DNA from: Rubrivivax sp.
Lineage (GTDB): Bacteria; Pseudomonadota; Gammaproteobacteria; Burkholderiales; Burkholderiaceae_C
Assembly (NCBI GenBank): GCA_020248915.1
Contig: JADCGP010000012.1
Coordinates: 124,001-188,000, forward strand
Reading direction: 5' to 3'
Length of the DNA stretch: 64,000 bases
Under the pieces are notes generated by a model. The model saw nothing but the letters and a program-made list of their open reading frames with translations. It made no database searches and had not been told where the DNA came from. Positions 8,920-19,343 of this stretch are shown one piece after another (position 1 is the first letter of the stretch; each line of letters opens with the position of its first letter). A program made the translations under genes and the position numbers.

Positions 8920-10995
8920 TCAGCGCACGCGCAGCCCGGGCGTCGCGCCGGCATGGGGCTCCAGCAGGAACAGGCCCGGCGCCGCCTTCTCGTCGCCGTG
9001 GCTGGCCGCCAGCACCATGCCCTCGCTGATCCCGAACTTCATCTTGCGCGGGGCGAGGTTGGCCACCATCACCGTCATCCGGCCGACCAGCTGCTCGGGC
9101 GCGTAGGCCGAGGCGATGCCGCTGAACACGTTGCGGCTGCGGCCCTCGCCGGCATCGAGCGTCAGGCGCAGCAGCTTGGTGCTGCCCTCGACCCGCTCGG
9201 CAGCGACGATCCGGGCGATGCGCAGGTCCACCCGCGCGAAGTCGTCGATGCCGATCTCGGCGCCGATCGCCTCGCCGCCCGGCAGCGCGGGCCCCGCTTC
9301 CGCGACGCCGCCGGCCGCCGCGGCCGGTGGCGGCTCGAACAGCGCCTCGACCTGCCGGGCCTCGACGCGCTGCATCAGGTGCCGGTACTCGCCGATGAAG
9401 TGCGAGCCCCCGTGCGAGATCGACCGCTGTGCATCCGCCCACTGCAGCGGTGCGATCTTCAGGAACGACTCGACCTGGGCGGCCAGGGCGGGCAGCACCG
9501 GCTTGAGATAGACGGTGAGGACGCGGAAGGCCTCGATGCAGACCGTGCAGGCGTCGTGCAGAGCCGGGTCCATGCCGGGCTGCCGGGCGAGCTCCCAGGG
9601 CTTGGTGCGGTCGACGTACTCGTTGACGCGGTCGGCCAGCAGCATCACCTCGCGCAGCGCCTTGCCGAACTCGCGCGTGTCGTACAGCTCGCGCACCGTG
9701 CCGGCGTGGGCCCGCAGGCCGTCGAGCAGCGCGCGGCCCTCGACGCCGACGTCCTCCGACAGCCGGCCGCCGAAGCGCTTGTTCAGGAAGCCGGCGGCGC
9801 GGCTGGCGATGTTGACGTACTTGCCCACCAGGTCGCTGTTGACGCGGGCGACGAAGTCGTCGGCGACGAAGTCGAGGTCCTCGACGCGGCTGTTGAGCTT
9901 GGCGCAGATGTAGTAGCGCAGCCACTCCGCGTTCAGCCCCAGCTGCAGGTAGCGCAGCGGGCTGATCCCGGTGCCGCGGCTCTTGCTCATCTTCTCGCCG
10001 CTGACGGTGAGGTGGCCGTGGACGTAGACGAAGTCGGGCACCTTGCGGCCGCTGAAGTGCAGCATCGCCGGCCAGAACAGCGTGTGGAAGGTGACGATGT
10101 CCTTGCCGATGAAGTGCACCTGCTCCACCGCGGGGTCGGCCAGGAAGGCGTCGAGGTCGCGCCCGCTGCGCGCCAGCCAGGCCTGCAGCGAGGCCAGGTA
10201 GCCGATCGGCGCGTCGAGCCAGACGTAGAAGTACTTGCCCGGCGCGTCCGGGATCTCGATGCCGAAGTAGGGCGCGTCGCGGCTGATGTCCCAGTCGCCC
10301 AGCAGCGGGCGGCCGTCCTCGCCGGGCCGGAACCACTCGCGCACCTTGTTGGCCACCTCGGGCTGAAGGCGGCCGCTGCCGGTCCAGCGCTCGAGGAAGT
10401 CGACGCAGCGCGGGTCGGACAGGCGGAAGAAGAAGTGGTCGCTCGAGCGCAGCACCGGCGTGGCGCCCGACAGCGCCGAGTACGGGTTCTTCAGCGCGGT
10501 GGGCTGGTAGACGGCGCCGCAGACCTCGCAGTTGTCGCCGTACTGGTCCTTCGCGCCGCAGTTCGGGCACTCGCCCTTGACGAAGCGGTCGGGCAGGAAC
10601 ATGCCCTTGTCGGGGTCGTAGAACTGCTCGACGCTGCGCACGTCGATCAGGCCGGCCTCGCGCAGGGCGACGTAGATGCTCCGGGCGAGCGCGTGGTTCT
10701 CGGGGGCGTCGGTGCTGTGCCAGTGGTCGAAGGCGATGTGGAAGCCCTCGAGGTACGGCGCGCGTCCGGCCGCGACTTCGGCCACGAAGGCCTGCGGCGT
10801 CTTGCCCGCCTTCTCGGCGGCGATCATGATCGGCGCACCGTGGGCGTCGTCGGCGCAGACGAAGTGCACCTCGTGGCCGAGCATGCGCTGCAGCCGCACC
10901 CAGGTGTCGGCCTGGATGTACTCCATGACGTGGCCGATGTGGAACGGGCCGTTGGCGTAGGGCAGCGCGGTCGTGACGAAGAGCTTGCGGGTCAT
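8920..10995 (-). CDS. metG: methionyl-tRNA synthetase
   Basis: A class I aminoacyl-tRNA synthetase of 691 residues. The HIGH-type motif is [13 protein letters not shown] near residue 20, and KMSKS (KMSKSRGTG) lies near 335. A zinc knuckle with two Cys pairs ([18 protein letters not shown]) marks the long MetG1 form. The C-terminal 100 residues ([20 protein letters not shown]) are the EMAPII/Trbp111-like tRNA-binding domain that supports dimerisation. It is divergent from apbC with about 100 bases between the starts, a pairing common in proteobacteria. Confidence 0.97.
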   Translation of the reverse strand: MTRKLFVTTALPYANGPFHIGHVMEYIQADTWVRLQRMLGHEVHFVCADDAHGAPIMIAAEKAGKTPQAFVAEVAAGRAPYLEGFHIAFDHWHSTDAPENHALARSIYVALREAGLIDVRSVEQFYDPDKGMFLPDRFVKGECPNCGAKDQYGDNCEVCGAVYQPTALKNPYSALSGATPVLRSSDHFFFRLSDPRCVDFLERWTGSGRLQPEVANKVREWFRPGEDGRPLLGDWDISRDAPYFGIEIPDAPGKYFYVWLDAPIGYLASLQAWLARSGRDLDAFLADPAVEQVHFIGKDIVTFHTLFWPAMLHFSGRKVPDFVYVHGHLTVSGEKMSKSRGTGISPLRYLQLGLNAEWLRYYICAKLNSRVEDLDFVADDFVARVNSDLVGKYVNIASRAAGFLNKRFGGRLSEDVGVEGRALLDGLRAHAGTVRELYDTREFGKALREVMLLADRVNEYVDRTKPWELARQPGMDPALHDACTVCIEAFRVLTVYLKPVLPALAAQVESFLKIAPLQWADAQRSISHGGSHFIGEYRHLMQRVEARQVEALFEPPPAAAAGGVAEAGPALPGGEAIGAEIGIDDFARVDLRIARIVAAERVEGSTKLLRLTLDAGEGRSRNVFSGIASAYAPEQLVGRMTVMVANLAPRKMKFGISEGMVLAASHGDEKAAPGLFLLEPHAGATPGLRVR

Positions 10996-11096
10996 CCTGC
11001 GGATTCTAGGTACCCGGCCTCCATGGACTTGGGCGCTCCGCTAGACTGCGCCGCCTTCTCGAAGCGACCCGACCGGACCGCAGGTCCGCACCCGCC

Positions 11097-12188
11097 ATGC
11101 CCGTCACCGAAGCCGCGCTGCTGGAAGCCCTGAAGTCCGTCGTCGACCCGGACACGGGCAAGGACTTCGTCTCGACCAAGGCGCTGAAGAACCTGCGCAT
11201 CGAAGGCGGCCGCGTCGCGTTCGACGTCGAGCTCGGCTACCCGGCGCTGAGCCGCCACGAGCTGCTGCGCAGCGCGCTCGAGGCGGCAGCGCGCACGGTG
11301 CCCGGGGTCGACGGCGTCGCCGTGTCGATCGCCACGCGCATCGCCAGCCACGCGGTGCAGCGCGGCGTGCAGCTGCTGCCGGGCGTGAAGAACATCGTCG
11401 CCGTGGCCTCGGGCAAGGGCGGCGTCGGCAAGAGCACGACCACCGTCAACCTGGCGCTCGCGCTGGCCGCCGAGGGCGCGCGCGTGGGCATCCTCGACGC
11501 CGACATCTACGGCCCCAGCCAGCCCATGATGATGGGTATCTCGGGCCGCCCCGACAGCCGCGACGGCAAGACCATGGAGCCGCTCGAGAACCACGGCGTG
11601 CAGGTCATCAGCATCGGCTTCATGGTCGAGCCCGACCAGGCAATGATCTGGCGCGGCCCGATGGCCACGCAGGCGCTCGAGCAGCTGCTGCGCCAGACCA
11701 ACTGGCGCGACCTCGACTACCTGCTCGTGGACATGCCGCCCGGCACCGGCGACATCGCGCTGACGCTGAGCCAGCGCGTGCCGCTGACCGGCGCGGTGAT
11801 CGTCACGACGCCGCAGGACATCGCGCTGATCGACGCGCGTAAGGCGCTGAAGATGTTCGAGAAGGTCGGCGTGCCGATCCTGGGCGTCGTGGAGAACATG
11901 GCGGTCTACTGCTGCCCGAACTGCGGCCACACCGAGCACATCTTCGGCGCCGACGGCGGCCGCCGGATGGCGGCGCAGTACGGCGTCGACTACCTCGGGG
12001 CGCTGCCGCTGACGATGAAGATCCGCGAGCAGGCCGACAGCGGCCGCCCGACCGTGGCGGCCGAGCCCGACGGCGAGATCGCCGGCCTGTACAAGGCGGT
12101 CGCGCGCCGCGTGGCCGTGCACGTGGCCGCCAAGGCGAGGGACTTCAGCGCGAAGTTCCCGACCATCACGGTCAGCAAGACCACCTGA
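11097..12188 (+). CDS. apbC: iron-sulfur cluster carrier protein ApbC/Mrp
   Basis: A P-loop ATPase of the Mrp/NBP35 family that carries [4Fe-4S] clusters to target enzymes. The 363-residue protein has an N-terminal MIP18/DUF59 domain (about 1-90), a deviant Walker A motif (SGKGGVGKST, near residue 105), DADIYGPSQP, and the Cys pair CPNCG near 271 that binds the bridging cluster. It is divergent from metG. A TAGACT hexamer at 11042-11047 could be a -10 element, without a convincing -35. Confidence 0.95.
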   Translation: MPVTEAALLEALKSVVDPDTGKDFVSTKALKNLRIEGGRVAFDVELGYPALSRHELLRSALEAAARTVPGVDGVAVSIATRIASHAVQRGVQLLPGVKNIVAVASGKGGVGKSTTTVNLALALAAEGARVGILDADIYGPSQPMMMGISGRPDSRDGKTMEPLENHGVQVISIGFMVEPDQAMIWRGPMATQALEQLLRQTNWRDLDYLLVDMPPGTGDIALTLSQRVPLTGAVIVTTPQDIALIDARKALKMFEKVGVPILGVVENMAVYCCPNCGHTEHIFGADGGRRMAAQYGVDYLGALPLTMKIREQADSGRPTVAAEPDGEIAGLYKAVARRVAVHVAAKARDFSAKFPTITVSKTT

Positions 12189-12227
12189 CAGGCCGCGGCG
12201 CGTCCGCACGCCGAGGAGCCGACGACG

Positions 12228-12608
12228 ATGCAGCGCAGCGACCGTGAACGACTCTGGGCGCGGGTGCAGTGGCTGCTGCGCCAGCCGCCGGCCGCCGATG
12301 ACGCCGAGCTGCGCCGTGCCGCGCGGATGCTCGCGTCGTCGCGCAGCGACGCGGTCGAGCTGCTGCTCGCGCGCTGGCTGGCCGAGGGCGCTTCGGCGCC
12401 GGGCATCGCCGCCGGCGCGGTGGGGGGTGCGACGGGCGTGGCCGACGCTGACGGCCCCGCGGCAGGCGGCGTCTCCGGGGCCCCTCCGGCTGCGCGGCGC
12501 GCCGCCGGCTTCGGCCTGCGCGAGGCGGCCCTCCTGGGTGCGGGGCTGGCCGGCGGGGCGCTGGCGGCCGGCGCGCTCTGCGACGAGGACGGCCTCGACT
12601 GGGGCTGA
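12228..12608 (+). CDS. hypothetical protein with C-terminal hydrophobic segment
   Basis: A 126-residue frame downstream of apbC, preceded by GAGGAGCC about 10 bases before the ATG. The N-terminal half (RLWARVQWLLRQ, ELRRAARMLASSRSDAVELLLARWLAEG) looks like helical, charged coding sequence. It is followed by a Gly/Ala linker and a glycine-rich hydrophobic stretch (LREAALLGAGLAGGALAAGALC) that could insert into a membrane, then an acidic tail. I recognise no family. The good ribosome site and the amphipathic N-terminus favour a real gene. Confidence 0.55.
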   Translation: MQRSDRERLWARVQWLLRQPPAADDAELRRAARMLASSRSDAVELLLARWLAEGASAPGIAAGAVGGATGVADADGPAAGGVSGAPPAARRAAGFGLREAALLGAGLAGGALAAGALCDEDGLDWG

Positions 12609-12665
12609 GCCCGGGCGGACCGCCGCGCGGGCGTCCACCGCGATGCCGGCGCTGCGCGGCCTGGC

Positions 12666-13310
12666 TCAGGGGGCGGTGTCCGGAGCCGCCTGGCTGTCGC
12701 GGCTTTGCTGCGCCAGCCGCTCGAGTTGCGCCGCCGTGTTCGCGCCGGCCAGTGCGGCGCGATCGCCGGGCCGGTCGAACAGCACGCGCACGTGGCGCCT
12801 GCCGGCGGCGAAGTCCTCGACCCTGCGCCCGCCGCCGGCAAGGAACCCGGCCAGCGCACCGCGCAGTGCGCAGCGCAGCAGCAGGAACACGGGCTGCGGC
12901 TGCAGGCGGCCGTCCGGTTCGCGCGTCACCGGGAGCGCCAGCTCGGCGTCGGCCTCGGCCGCGGCGGCTGCCAGCCGCTCGACCAGGTCGCCGGGCAGGC
13001 GGGGCGCGTCGCAGGGCACCGCCATCAGCCACTGGGTGGGGGCCTGTGCCAGCCCGGCCACGATGCCGGCCAGCGGACCGGGCTGGCCGGGCAGCGTGTC
13101 GGCCAGAACCGGCGCGCCGAGCGCGGCGTAGGCCTCGAGGTTGCGGTTGGCACTGATCCGCATCGGCCCGACCTGCGGCGCGAGCCGCTCGATGGCGTGG
13201 GCGGCCAGCGGCCGGCCGAGAAACCCGGCCAGGCCCTTGTCGACGCCGCCCATCCGGCTGCCGCGCCCGCCGGCGAGCACGAGCCCGGTGACTTGTTCGC
13301 GGGCGGGCAT
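12666..13310 (-). CDS. mobA: molybdenum cofactor guanylyltransferase
   Basis: MobA couples GMP to molybdopterin to make the bis-MGD cofactor of DMSO-reductase-type enzymes. The 214-residue product has the nucleotide-binding signature LVLAGGRGSRMGGVDKGL at the N-terminus, the metal-binding VPCDAP segment, and QPQPVFLLLR, all typical of MobA. It follows moeA with a 20-base gap on the same strand, so the two form a molybdenum cofactor operon. Confidence 0.93.
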   Translation of the reverse strand: MPAREQVTGLVLAGGRGSRMGGVDKGLAGFLGRPLAAHAIERLAPQVGPMRISANRNLEAYAALGAPVLADTLPGQPGPLAGIVAGLAQAPTQWLMAVPCDAPRLPGDLVERLAAAAAEADAELALPVTREPDGRLQPQPVFLLLRCALRGALAGFLAGGGRRVEDFAAGRRHVRVLFDRPGDRAALAGANTAAQLERLAQQSRDSQAAPDTAP

Positions 13311-13330
13311 CGGGCGGCGCGGCCAGGCCG

Positions 13331-14647
13331 TCAGAGCAGGTCGGCCAGCGGCCAGACCTCGACCGGTTCGCCGGCCGCCACCGCGCCGCGCCCGTGCTCG
13401 AGCACCACAAGCACGTCGGCCGCGCAGAGGCTGCTGAGCATCCCCGCGCCCTGCTGCGCGAGCGGGCGCACCGCCCAGAGGCCGTCGACGGTGCGCTCGT
13501 AGCAGGCGCGCAGGTACTCGGTGCGCCCCGGGCGCTTGGCGATCGGCTCGGCGCAGGGCAGACGCCAGGCCGGCCGCGGCGGCGCCGCGGTGCCGGCCAG
13601 CGCGAGCAGCGGCTCGCGCACGAACACGAGGAACGCCACCAGGGCCGCCACCGGGTTGCCCGGCAGCGCGAACAGGACCGCCGGGCCGGCCGCCGCCCGA
13701 GGCACCCCATGCAGCGGACCGAAGGCGAACGGGCGGCCGGGTCGGATCGCGACCTTCCAGAAGGCCACTTCGCCCAGGCGCGCCAGCACGTCGCGGACGT
13801 GGTCGGCGTCTCCCGCGCTGACGCCGCCGGTGGTGAGCACGACGTCGGCACAGGCCGCGGCGTCCCGCAACGCGGCCTCGAGCTCGCCCGGCCGGTCGGG
13901 CCGCAGCCCCAGGTCGATCACCTCCACCGGCATCCGCGCGAGCGCGGCGCCGAGCGCGTGGCGGTTGCTGTCGTACACCTGGCCGGGGGCGCGCGGCGCG
14001 CCGGGCGCGGCCAGTTCGTCTCCGGTGGACAGCAGCGCGACGCGCAGCCGCGGCCGCAGGTCGAGCGCCGTCAGGCCGAGCGATGCCGCGAGGCCGATGT
14101 CGGCGGGCCGCAGCCAGCGCCCGGCGGCAAGCGCCGTGCCGCCGGCCGCGAGGTCCTCACCGCGGCGGCGCCGGTGGTTGCCGCGGGCGACCACGCCCGC
14201 AGGCACCAGGATCCGCGACGGTGTGCCGCCCGCATCCTGCGCCAACGGCTGCGCGAGCTCGAGCGGGACCACCGTGTCGGCGCCTTCGGGCATCACCGCG
14301 CCCGTCATGATGCGCAGGCAGCAGCCTATGCCGAGCGTGCCGCGCCACGGCGGCCCGGCGTGCAGCACCCCGGCCACGTCCAGCTCCAGCGCAGCGCCGG
14401 GGCCGAGCGCGCGGCCGTCGAACGCAAAGCCGTCCATCGCCGCGTTGTCGTGCGCGGGCACGTCGATCGGCGAGGGCAGGTCGGCCGCCAGCACGCGCCC
14501 GGCCGCAGCGGCCAGCGGGATGCGTTCGACGGCACCCGCCGGCGCGGCAGCCACGTCGCGGAGCGCGCGCGCCAGCGCCGCATGCGCTTCGCCGACGGTG
14601 AGCACCGGCGTGCCGTGGGCGTGAACGGGGGAGCGGGTGGCGGGCAT
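13331..14647 (-). CDS. moeA: molybdopterin molybdenumtransferase MoeA
   Basis: MoeA inserts molybdate into adenylated molybdopterin. The 438-residue protein has the N-terminal MoeA signature (ADLPSPIDVPAHDNAAMDGFA), the MPT-binding core with LLSTGDEL and VYDSNRHALGAAL, TTGGVSAGDADHVRDVL, and PGNPVAALVAF, followed by a C-terminal beta-barrel domain. The start at 14647 fits the usual N-terminal spacing; the longer open frame overlaps the divergent gshB leader. It is the first gene of moeA-mobA. Confidence 0.95.
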   Translation of the reverse strand: MPATRSPVHAHGTPVLTVGEAHAALARALRDVAAAPAGAVERIPLAAAAGRVLAADLPSPIDVPAHDNAAMDGFAFDGRALGPGAALELDVAGVLHAGPPWRGTLGIGCCLRIMTGAVMPEGADTVVPLELAQPLAQDAGGTPSRILVPAGVVARGNHRRRRGEDLAAGGTALAAGRWLRPADIGLAASLGLTALDLRPRLRVALLSTGDELAAPGAPRAPGQVYDSNRHALGAALARMPVEVIDLGLRPDRPGELEAALRDAAACADVVLTTGGVSAGDADHVRDVLARLGEVAFWKVAIRPGRPFAFGPLHGVPRAAAGPAVLFALPGNPVAALVAFLVFVREPLLALAGTAAPPRPAWRLPCAEPIAKRPGRTEYLRACYERTVDGLWAVRPLAQQGAGMLSSLCAADVLVVLEHGRGAVAAGEPVEVWPLADLL

Positions 14648-14846
14648 CGGCTGTCGGGCGGGCGGAGCCGGCCGGTGCCGGCGGCCGCCTTCAAGCCCGG
14701 CTCGGGATTGTCGCGCGGCGACGCACGCGATCGCCTCGGCATCGGCCCCGAAGGACGGGGTGCCCGCGGGCCGCGGCGCCCTGTGCAACACTGCAGGCCC
14801 GCCCCCCCCCTCCCGACGCCTGCCCGACTCACCACCGGGCCGCCCC

Positions 14847-15818
14847 ATGGAACTGCTGTTCGTCGCCGATCCGCTCGAGTCGTTCAAGATCCGCAAGGAC
14901 TCGACCTACCAGATGATGGTGGAGGCTGCCGCGCGCGGCCACACGCTGCTGGCCTGCGAGCCGCGCCACCTGCGCTGGACGAGCGGCGGGCGCGTCGAGG
15001 CCGGCGTGCGCGAGATCGCGCTGGCGCCTGCGTCTGGCGCTGCACTCCGGAGCGGCGACGACGGCGCGTGGTTCGAGGTGCGCGCCGAGCGGGTGCTGGC
15101 GCTGGCCGATGCGGGCGCGGTGCTGATGCGCAAGGACCCGCCCTTCGACAGCGAGTACTTCTACGCCACGCACCTGCTGGGCCAGGCCGAGCGCGAGGGC
15201 GCGCGCGTGTTCAACCGTCCCGCGGCGCTGCGGGAGCATCCCGAGAAGCTCGCGATCCTGGAGTTCCCGCAGTTCGTGCCGCCCACGCTGGTCACGCGCG
15301 AGGAGTCGGACATCCGGCGCTTCCATGCCGAGCACGGCGACGTGATCCTCAAGCCCCTCGACGGCATGGGCGGGATGGGCATCTTCCGCGTCGGTGCCGA
15401 TGGCCTGAACCTCGGCAGCATCGTCGAGACGCTGAACCGCCACGGCGCGCAGACGGTCATGGTGCAGAGGTTCCTGCCGGCGATCGCGGCGGGCGACAAG
15501 CGGGTGCTCGTGATCGGCGGCGAGCCGGTGCCCTTCTGTCTGGCGCGCATCCCGCAGGGCAGCGAGGTGCGCGGCAACCTCGCCGCGGGCGGCAAGGGCG
15601 TCGCCCAGCCGCTCTCGCCGCGCGACCGCGAGATCGCCACCACGCTCGGCCCCGTGCTCGCCGCGCGCGGGCTGCTGCTGGTGGGCCTGGACATCATCGG
15701 CGAGTGCCTGACCGAGATCAACGTGACCAGTCCGACCTGCTTCGCCGAGATCAGCGCCCAGAGCGGCTTCGCGGTGGCGCGCATGTTCATCGACCGCCTC
15801 GAGGCGGCGCTCGCATGA
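14847..15818 (+). CDS. gshB: glutathione synthetase
   Basis: An ATP-grasp ligase joining gamma-glutamylcysteine and glycine, 323 residues. The start [20 protein letters not shown] is typical of GshB. The ATP-binding part contains [33 protein letters not shown] with the flexible loop [15 protein letters not shown] segment, and the metal-binding [12 protein letters not shown]. Its stop overlaps the start of the questin-oxidase-like gene (ATGA), which suggests translational coupling. Confidence 0.96.
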   Translation: MELLFVADPLESFKIRKDSTYQMMVEAAARGHTLLACEPRHLRWTSGGRVEAGVREIALAPASGAALRSGDDGAWFEVRAERVLALADAGAVLMRKDPPFDSEYFYATHLLGQAEREGARVFNRPAALREHPEKLAILEFPQFVPPTLVTREESDIRRFHAEHGDVILKPLDGMGGMGIFRVGADGLNLGSIVETLNRHGAQTVMVQRFLPAIAAGDKRVLVIGGEPVPFCLARIPQGSEVRGNLAAGGKGVAQPLSPRDREIATTLGPVLAARGLLLVGLDIIGECLTEINVTSPTCFAEISAQSGFAVARMFIDRLEAALA

Positions 15819-16897
15819 GCGCGCCCGACCCGCAGGCCCCGGCGGCCCGGGAGGCGCTGCGCGCCCTGCTCGACCGCGGCGCGGCCTTCGACGCCGAGTA
15901 CGGCGCCTCGCTGTCGACGCACCGGCCGATGGCGCTGGTGGCGCTGTGGCGGCTGGGCGCCACGCCGGCGCGGCTGGAGGCGTTTGCGGCGCAGTACGAG
16001 CGCAGGCTGCAGCCGATGCCGCCCGCCGAGCCCTGGCCGCCAGGCGACCCCTGGCCCGACCGCCTGGGCGACCCGCGCGCCTGGCCGGTCTACCGGCACC
16101 TGTTCGCGCAGTGGCTGGCCCACGAAGGCGCCGACATGCTGCCGCAGGCGCTGCCGCGGCTGCTGCAGGGGGCGGGGGCGGCCGCCTTCCACGGCCTGAT
16201 CCGCACGGCCTACGCTATCGAGGCGGCCCATCCTGCCGAACTGGCCGATGCGCTCGCCTACTGGGCCTGCCGCTGGCTCGACCTGGGCGGCGCGGTCGCA
16301 TCGACGGCGTCGGGGGCATCCGCGACGGCCGACCCGGCCGCGCTTCTGGCCGGGTTGCGACCGGCGCCGGCCGCCTCCGGGCTCGTCGTGCACCGGATGC
16401 AAGCTGCGGCCGGCAGCCGCGGCTTCGATCGCGCGGTGGCGGCGCTGCGCATCGACGCCGGGTCGACGCTGCCCAGGCTGGCGCGGCTCGCCGCCCGGCT
16501 GCACGCGCGCAGCGGCGACTTCATGGCGCTGCACCTCGTGACCAGCGCCCAGGCGCTGCGTGTGCTGCTGCCCCACGTCGACCCGGACGACGTGCCCGCA
16601 GCGCTGGCGGCCTACTGGCGGGCCTACGCCGCCGGCGTCGTGGCCGCCGCGCTGCCGCCCGGTCGCGCGCCGGTCGCGCGCCCGTGGGACGAACTGGTGG
16701 CGGCCGCCCTGGCCAGCGACGACGAGCACCGGGTCAAGCTGGTCGATGCCGCGCGCGAGGAGCAGCGCCACCACGGCGGCGCCGACGACTGGCAGCGCGC
16801 CGCGACGCGCGCGGTGCTCCCCGAGGGCGCCCCGACGGCTTCGCGCCGCGGCGCGCGCCACACGCCCTCCAATGGACGACCGCTGAACGCGCCATGA
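15815..16897 (+). CDS. questin oxidase-like (DUF4243) protein
   Basis: A 360-residue protein resembling the questin oxidase/AflY-like family (DUF4243). Supporting segments are [17 protein letters not shown] near the N-terminus, [26 protein letters not shown] in the middle, and [15 protein letters not shown] near the C-terminus, with conserved His residues in each. Fungal relatives perform cofactor-poor oxidative ring opening; bacterial members are largely uncharacterised. Both ends overlap neighbours by four bases (ATGA with gshB and with ltaE), so it is translated as part of a tight three-gene unit. Confidence 0.75.
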   Translation: MSAPDPQAPAAREALRALLDRGAAFDAEYGASLSTHRPMALVALWRLGATPARLEAFAAQYERRLQPMPPAEPWPPGDPWPDRLGDPRAWPVYRHLFAQWLAHEGADMLPQALPRLLQGAGAAAFHGLIRTAYAIEAAHPAELADALAYWACRWLDLGGAVASTASGASATADPAALLAGLRPAPAASGLVVHRMQAAAGSRGFDRAVAALRIDAGSTLPRLARLAARLHARSGDFMALHLVTSAQALRVLLPHVDPDDVPAALAAYWRAYAAGVVAAALPPGRAPVARPWDELVAAALASDDEHRVKLVDAAREEQRHHGGADDWQRAATRAVLPEGAPTASRRGARHTPSNGRPLNAP

Positions 16898-17934
16898 GCA
16901 ACGCCCCCGTCGACCTGCGCTCGGACACCGTCACCCGCCCCACCGACGCGATGCGCGCCGCGATGGCCGCCGCGCCCGTGGGCGACGACCAGTACGGCGA
17001 GGACCCGACCACCAACCTGCTGCAGGAGCGCTGTGCCGCGCTGCTGGGCAAGGAGGCGGCGCTGTGGATGCCCAGCGGCACGATGAGCAACCAGGTCGCC
17101 CTGCGCGTGCTGACGCGTCCGGGCGACGAGGTGGTGGCCAGCCGCGAGTGCCATGCCGCCTGGCACGAGGCCGGCGGGGCAGCCGCCAACGCCGGGGTGC
17201 AGATCGTCGAGGTCGGCACCGACGGCCTGTTCACCGTCGAGGACTTCGAAGCCGCGATCAAGCCCGCCAGCCTGCCGGTGTTCGCACCGACCACGCTGGT
17301 GCAGGTCGAGAACACGCACAACCGCGGCGGCGGCCTGGTGTTCCCGCAGCAGCAGGTCGAACGCATCTGCGACGCGGCGCGCGCGCGCGGCATCTCCAGC
17401 TTCCTCGACGGTGCGCGGCTGTGGAACGCCAGCGTCGCTTCCGGCCTGACGGAAGCCCGGCTCGCGGCGCCCTTCGACCTCGTGTCGGTGGCCTTCAGCA
17501 AGGGCCTCGGCGCGCCCGCCGGCTCGCTGCTGGCGGGCTCGAAGGCGCTGATCGCGCGCGCCAACCGCCACCGCCGGATGCTGGGCGGGGCGCTGCGCCA
17601 GAACGGCATCCTGGCCGCCGCCGCGCTGCACGGCATCGACCACCATCGCGAACTGCTGGCACTCGACCACCGCCATGCGCGCACGCTGGCAGCCATGCTC
17701 GCCCCGAGCCCGGCCGTGCAGATCGACCTGGCCACCGTGCAGACCAACATCGTCATCTTCCGCCTGACGCCCGCATGCCCGTTCGACGCCCCCGGCCTGG
17801 TGGCGCGGGCGCGCGAGCGCGGGGTGCTGGTGTCGGCCTTCGCGGCGCGCACGGTGCGCGCGGTGACGCACCTGGACGTCAGCGCGGCGCAGGTCCAGCG
17901 CGCCGGCGAGGTGCTGCGCGAGATCCTCGGCTGA
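16894..17934 (+). CDS. ltaE: low-specificity L-threonine aldolase
   Basis: A PLP fold-type I enzyme of 346 residues that cleaves threonine-type beta-hydroxy amino acids to glycine and an aldehyde. It begins with [12 protein letters not shown], a signature of the family, and shows [22 protein letters not shown] DGARLWNA for PLP binding, and the Schiff-base lysine in [13 protein letters not shown] near residue 203. It is coupled by ATGA to the upstream questin-oxidase-like gene. Production of glycine next to glutathione synthesis is a plausible metabolic link, which is inference. Confidence 0.92.
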   Translation: MSNAPVDLRSDTVTRPTDAMRAAMAAAPVGDDQYGEDPTTNLLQERCAALLGKEAALWMPSGTMSNQVALRVLTRPGDEVVASRECHAAWHEAGGAAANAGVQIVEVGTDGLFTVEDFEAAIKPASLPVFAPTTLVQVENTHNRGGGLVFPQQQVERICDAARARGISSFLDGARLWNASVASGLTEARLAAPFDLVSVAFSKGLGAPAGSLLAGSKALIARANRHRRMLGGALRQNGILAAAALHGIDHHRELLALDHRHARTLAAMLAPSPAVQIDLATVQTNIVIFRLTPACPFDAPGLVARARERGVLVSAFAARTVRAVTHLDVSAAQVQRAGEVLREILG

Positions 17935-18051
17935 GGATCGGCGGGGCGGAGGAGGGCACCCGGCCCGGGCGTTCCCGGGGCGCAGGCCGGCCGCTCTGGC
18001 CGCCTGGCAGGGTGGGATCGGGTGCGCCCGGAGACCCGGCCGGTATCCGCG

Positions 18052-18600
18052 TCAGCGGGCGACGGGGTGCGCGAGGTCGCGCACGCGCGTCGGGCCGGCA
18101 CGACCCTCGACCTCGGCCACCAGGCCCTTGAAGAAGCCGGCCAGCGCGAGCAACTCCAGCACGACGAACATCGGCCCGACCAGCAGGCCGACCAGGTCGT
18201 CGGCGAAGGCGGGCTTGCGGCCCTCGTAGTAGTGGCCGACGAACTGGATCATCCAGCCGACGGCGAAGAAGCCCAGGCCCCAGGCCAGCCAGGTGCCGAC
18301 ACTGGCCCCGGCGCTGGCCTGGTGCGCCAGCGCGATCAGCAGCCCCACGGCCCCCGCCGTGGCCACGCCGATGCCCAGGCGCCCGCGGCTCACGTACCAG
18401 AGCGCCGCCAGTGCGAACACCACCCACGCCGGCGTCAGCGCCAGGCCCGCGAGCACGAAGGACGGCCGAGCCAGCAGCACGCCGACGGCAAACACGATCA
18501 TCGGCACGCCGACGAAGTGCGTGACGATGTTGCGGCGGTCGCGGTGGTGCTCGGCGTACTGGGCGAGCAGGTCGAGCGCGGGGCGGAAGGGCGAGGCCAT
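18052..18600 (-). CDS. Mpo1-like/DUF962 membrane protein
   Basis: A 182-residue integral membrane protein of the DUF962 (YGL010w/Mpo1-like) family. The hallmark [25 protein letters not shown] opens the protein, and a second His-containing motif ([21 protein letters not shown]) follows several hydrophobic segments. Yeast Mpo1 is an iron-dependent dioxygenase in alpha-oxidation of 2-hydroxy fatty acids; the conserved His residues are kept here, so a similar reaction is possible. It converges with ltaE and is divergent from dcd. Confidence 0.88.
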   Translation of the reverse strand: MASPFRPALDLLAQYAEHHRDRRNIVTHFVGVPMIVFAVGVLLARPSFVLAGLALTPAWVVFALAALWYVSRGRLGIGVATAGAVGLLIALAHQASAGASVGTWLAWGLGFFAVGWMIQFVGHYYEGRKPAFADDLVGLLVGPMFVVLELLALAGFFKGLVAEVEGRAGPTRVRDLAHPVAR

Positions 18601-18642
18601 GGCAGGCTCCGGGACGACGACGGGATCATCGTAGCGCGTCCC

Positions 18643-18648
18643 TAGAAT
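18643..18648 (+). promoter_or_regulatory. possible -10 element for dcd
   Basis: TAGAAT matches five of six positions of the sigma-70 -10 consensus and lies 51 bases upstream of the dcd start. No good -35 hexamer is found at the usual distance, so this is only a candidate. Confidence 0.35.
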
Positions 18649-18699
18649 GCCCGCTCGCCCCGGCGCCGCCCGGGCCGCGCACCCCGACACGAGAGCCCG

Positions 18700-19269
18700 A
18701 TGAGCATCAAGAGCGACCGTTGGATCCGCCGCATGGCCGAGCAGCACGGCATGATCGAGCCGTACGAGCCGGGGCAGGTCCGGCAGGCGGCAGACGGCCA
18801 CCGCATCGTCAGCTACGGCACCTCGAGCTACGGCTACGACATCCGGTGCGCGCGCGAGTTCAAGGTCTTCACCAACATCCATTCGACCGTCGTCGACCCG
18901 AAGAACTTCGACGAGAAGAGCTTCGTCGACATCGAGGGCGACGTCTGCATCATCCCGCCCAACAGCTTCGCCCTGGCGCGTACGGTCGAGTACTTCCGCA
19001 TCCCGCGCAACGTGCTGACGATCTGCCTGGGCAAGAGCACGTACGCGCGCTGCGGGATCATCGTCAACGTGACCCCGTTCGAGCCCGAGTGGGAGGGCTT
19101 CGTGACGCTGGAGTTCAGCAACACGACGCCGCTGCCGGCCAAGATCTACGCCGGCGAGGGCTGCGCGCAGGTGCTGTTCTTCGAGAGCGACGAGGTCTGC
19201 GAGACCAGCTACCGCGACCGCGGCGGCAAGTACCAGGGCCAGCGCGGCGTGACGCTGCCCAAGACCTGA
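18700..19269 (+). CDS. dcd: dCTP deaminase
   Basis: Converts dCTP to dUTP for thymidylate synthesis. The 189-residue product has the family start [42 protein letters not shown] with the catalytic Glu in the following [14 protein letters not shown], and a C-terminal [13 protein letters not shown] that closes over the substrate. The full length and all motifs indicate a functional enzyme. Confidence 0.97.
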   Translation: MSIKSDRWIRRMAEQHGMIEPYEPGQVRQAADGHRIVSYGTSSYGYDIRCAREFKVFTNIHSTVVDPKNFDEKSFVDIEGDVCIIPPNSFALARTVEYFRIPRNVLTICLGKSTYARCGIIVNVTPFEPEWEGFVTLEFSNTTPLPAKIYAGEGCAQVLFFESDEVCETSYRDRGGKYQGQRGVTLPKT

Positions 19270-19343
19270 CAGGGGCGACGCCGGCTGGCGCGAGCGCCCG
19301 GGGCTGGCCGGCGGCGGGCCCGGCAAGTGCTAGGAGGCACCCG

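Noticed and set aside
7822..11133. A 1103-codon open frame on the plus strand
   Set aside because: It is antisense to the SulP, Ala/Pro-rich and metG genes; its composition is that of a shadow frame and metG has all its motifs on the other strand.
13394..15814. The long upstream extension of the questin-oxidase-like frame
   Set aside because: The first 800 codons overlap moeA (antisense) and gshB (other frame). The ATGA overlap at 15815 marks the real start.
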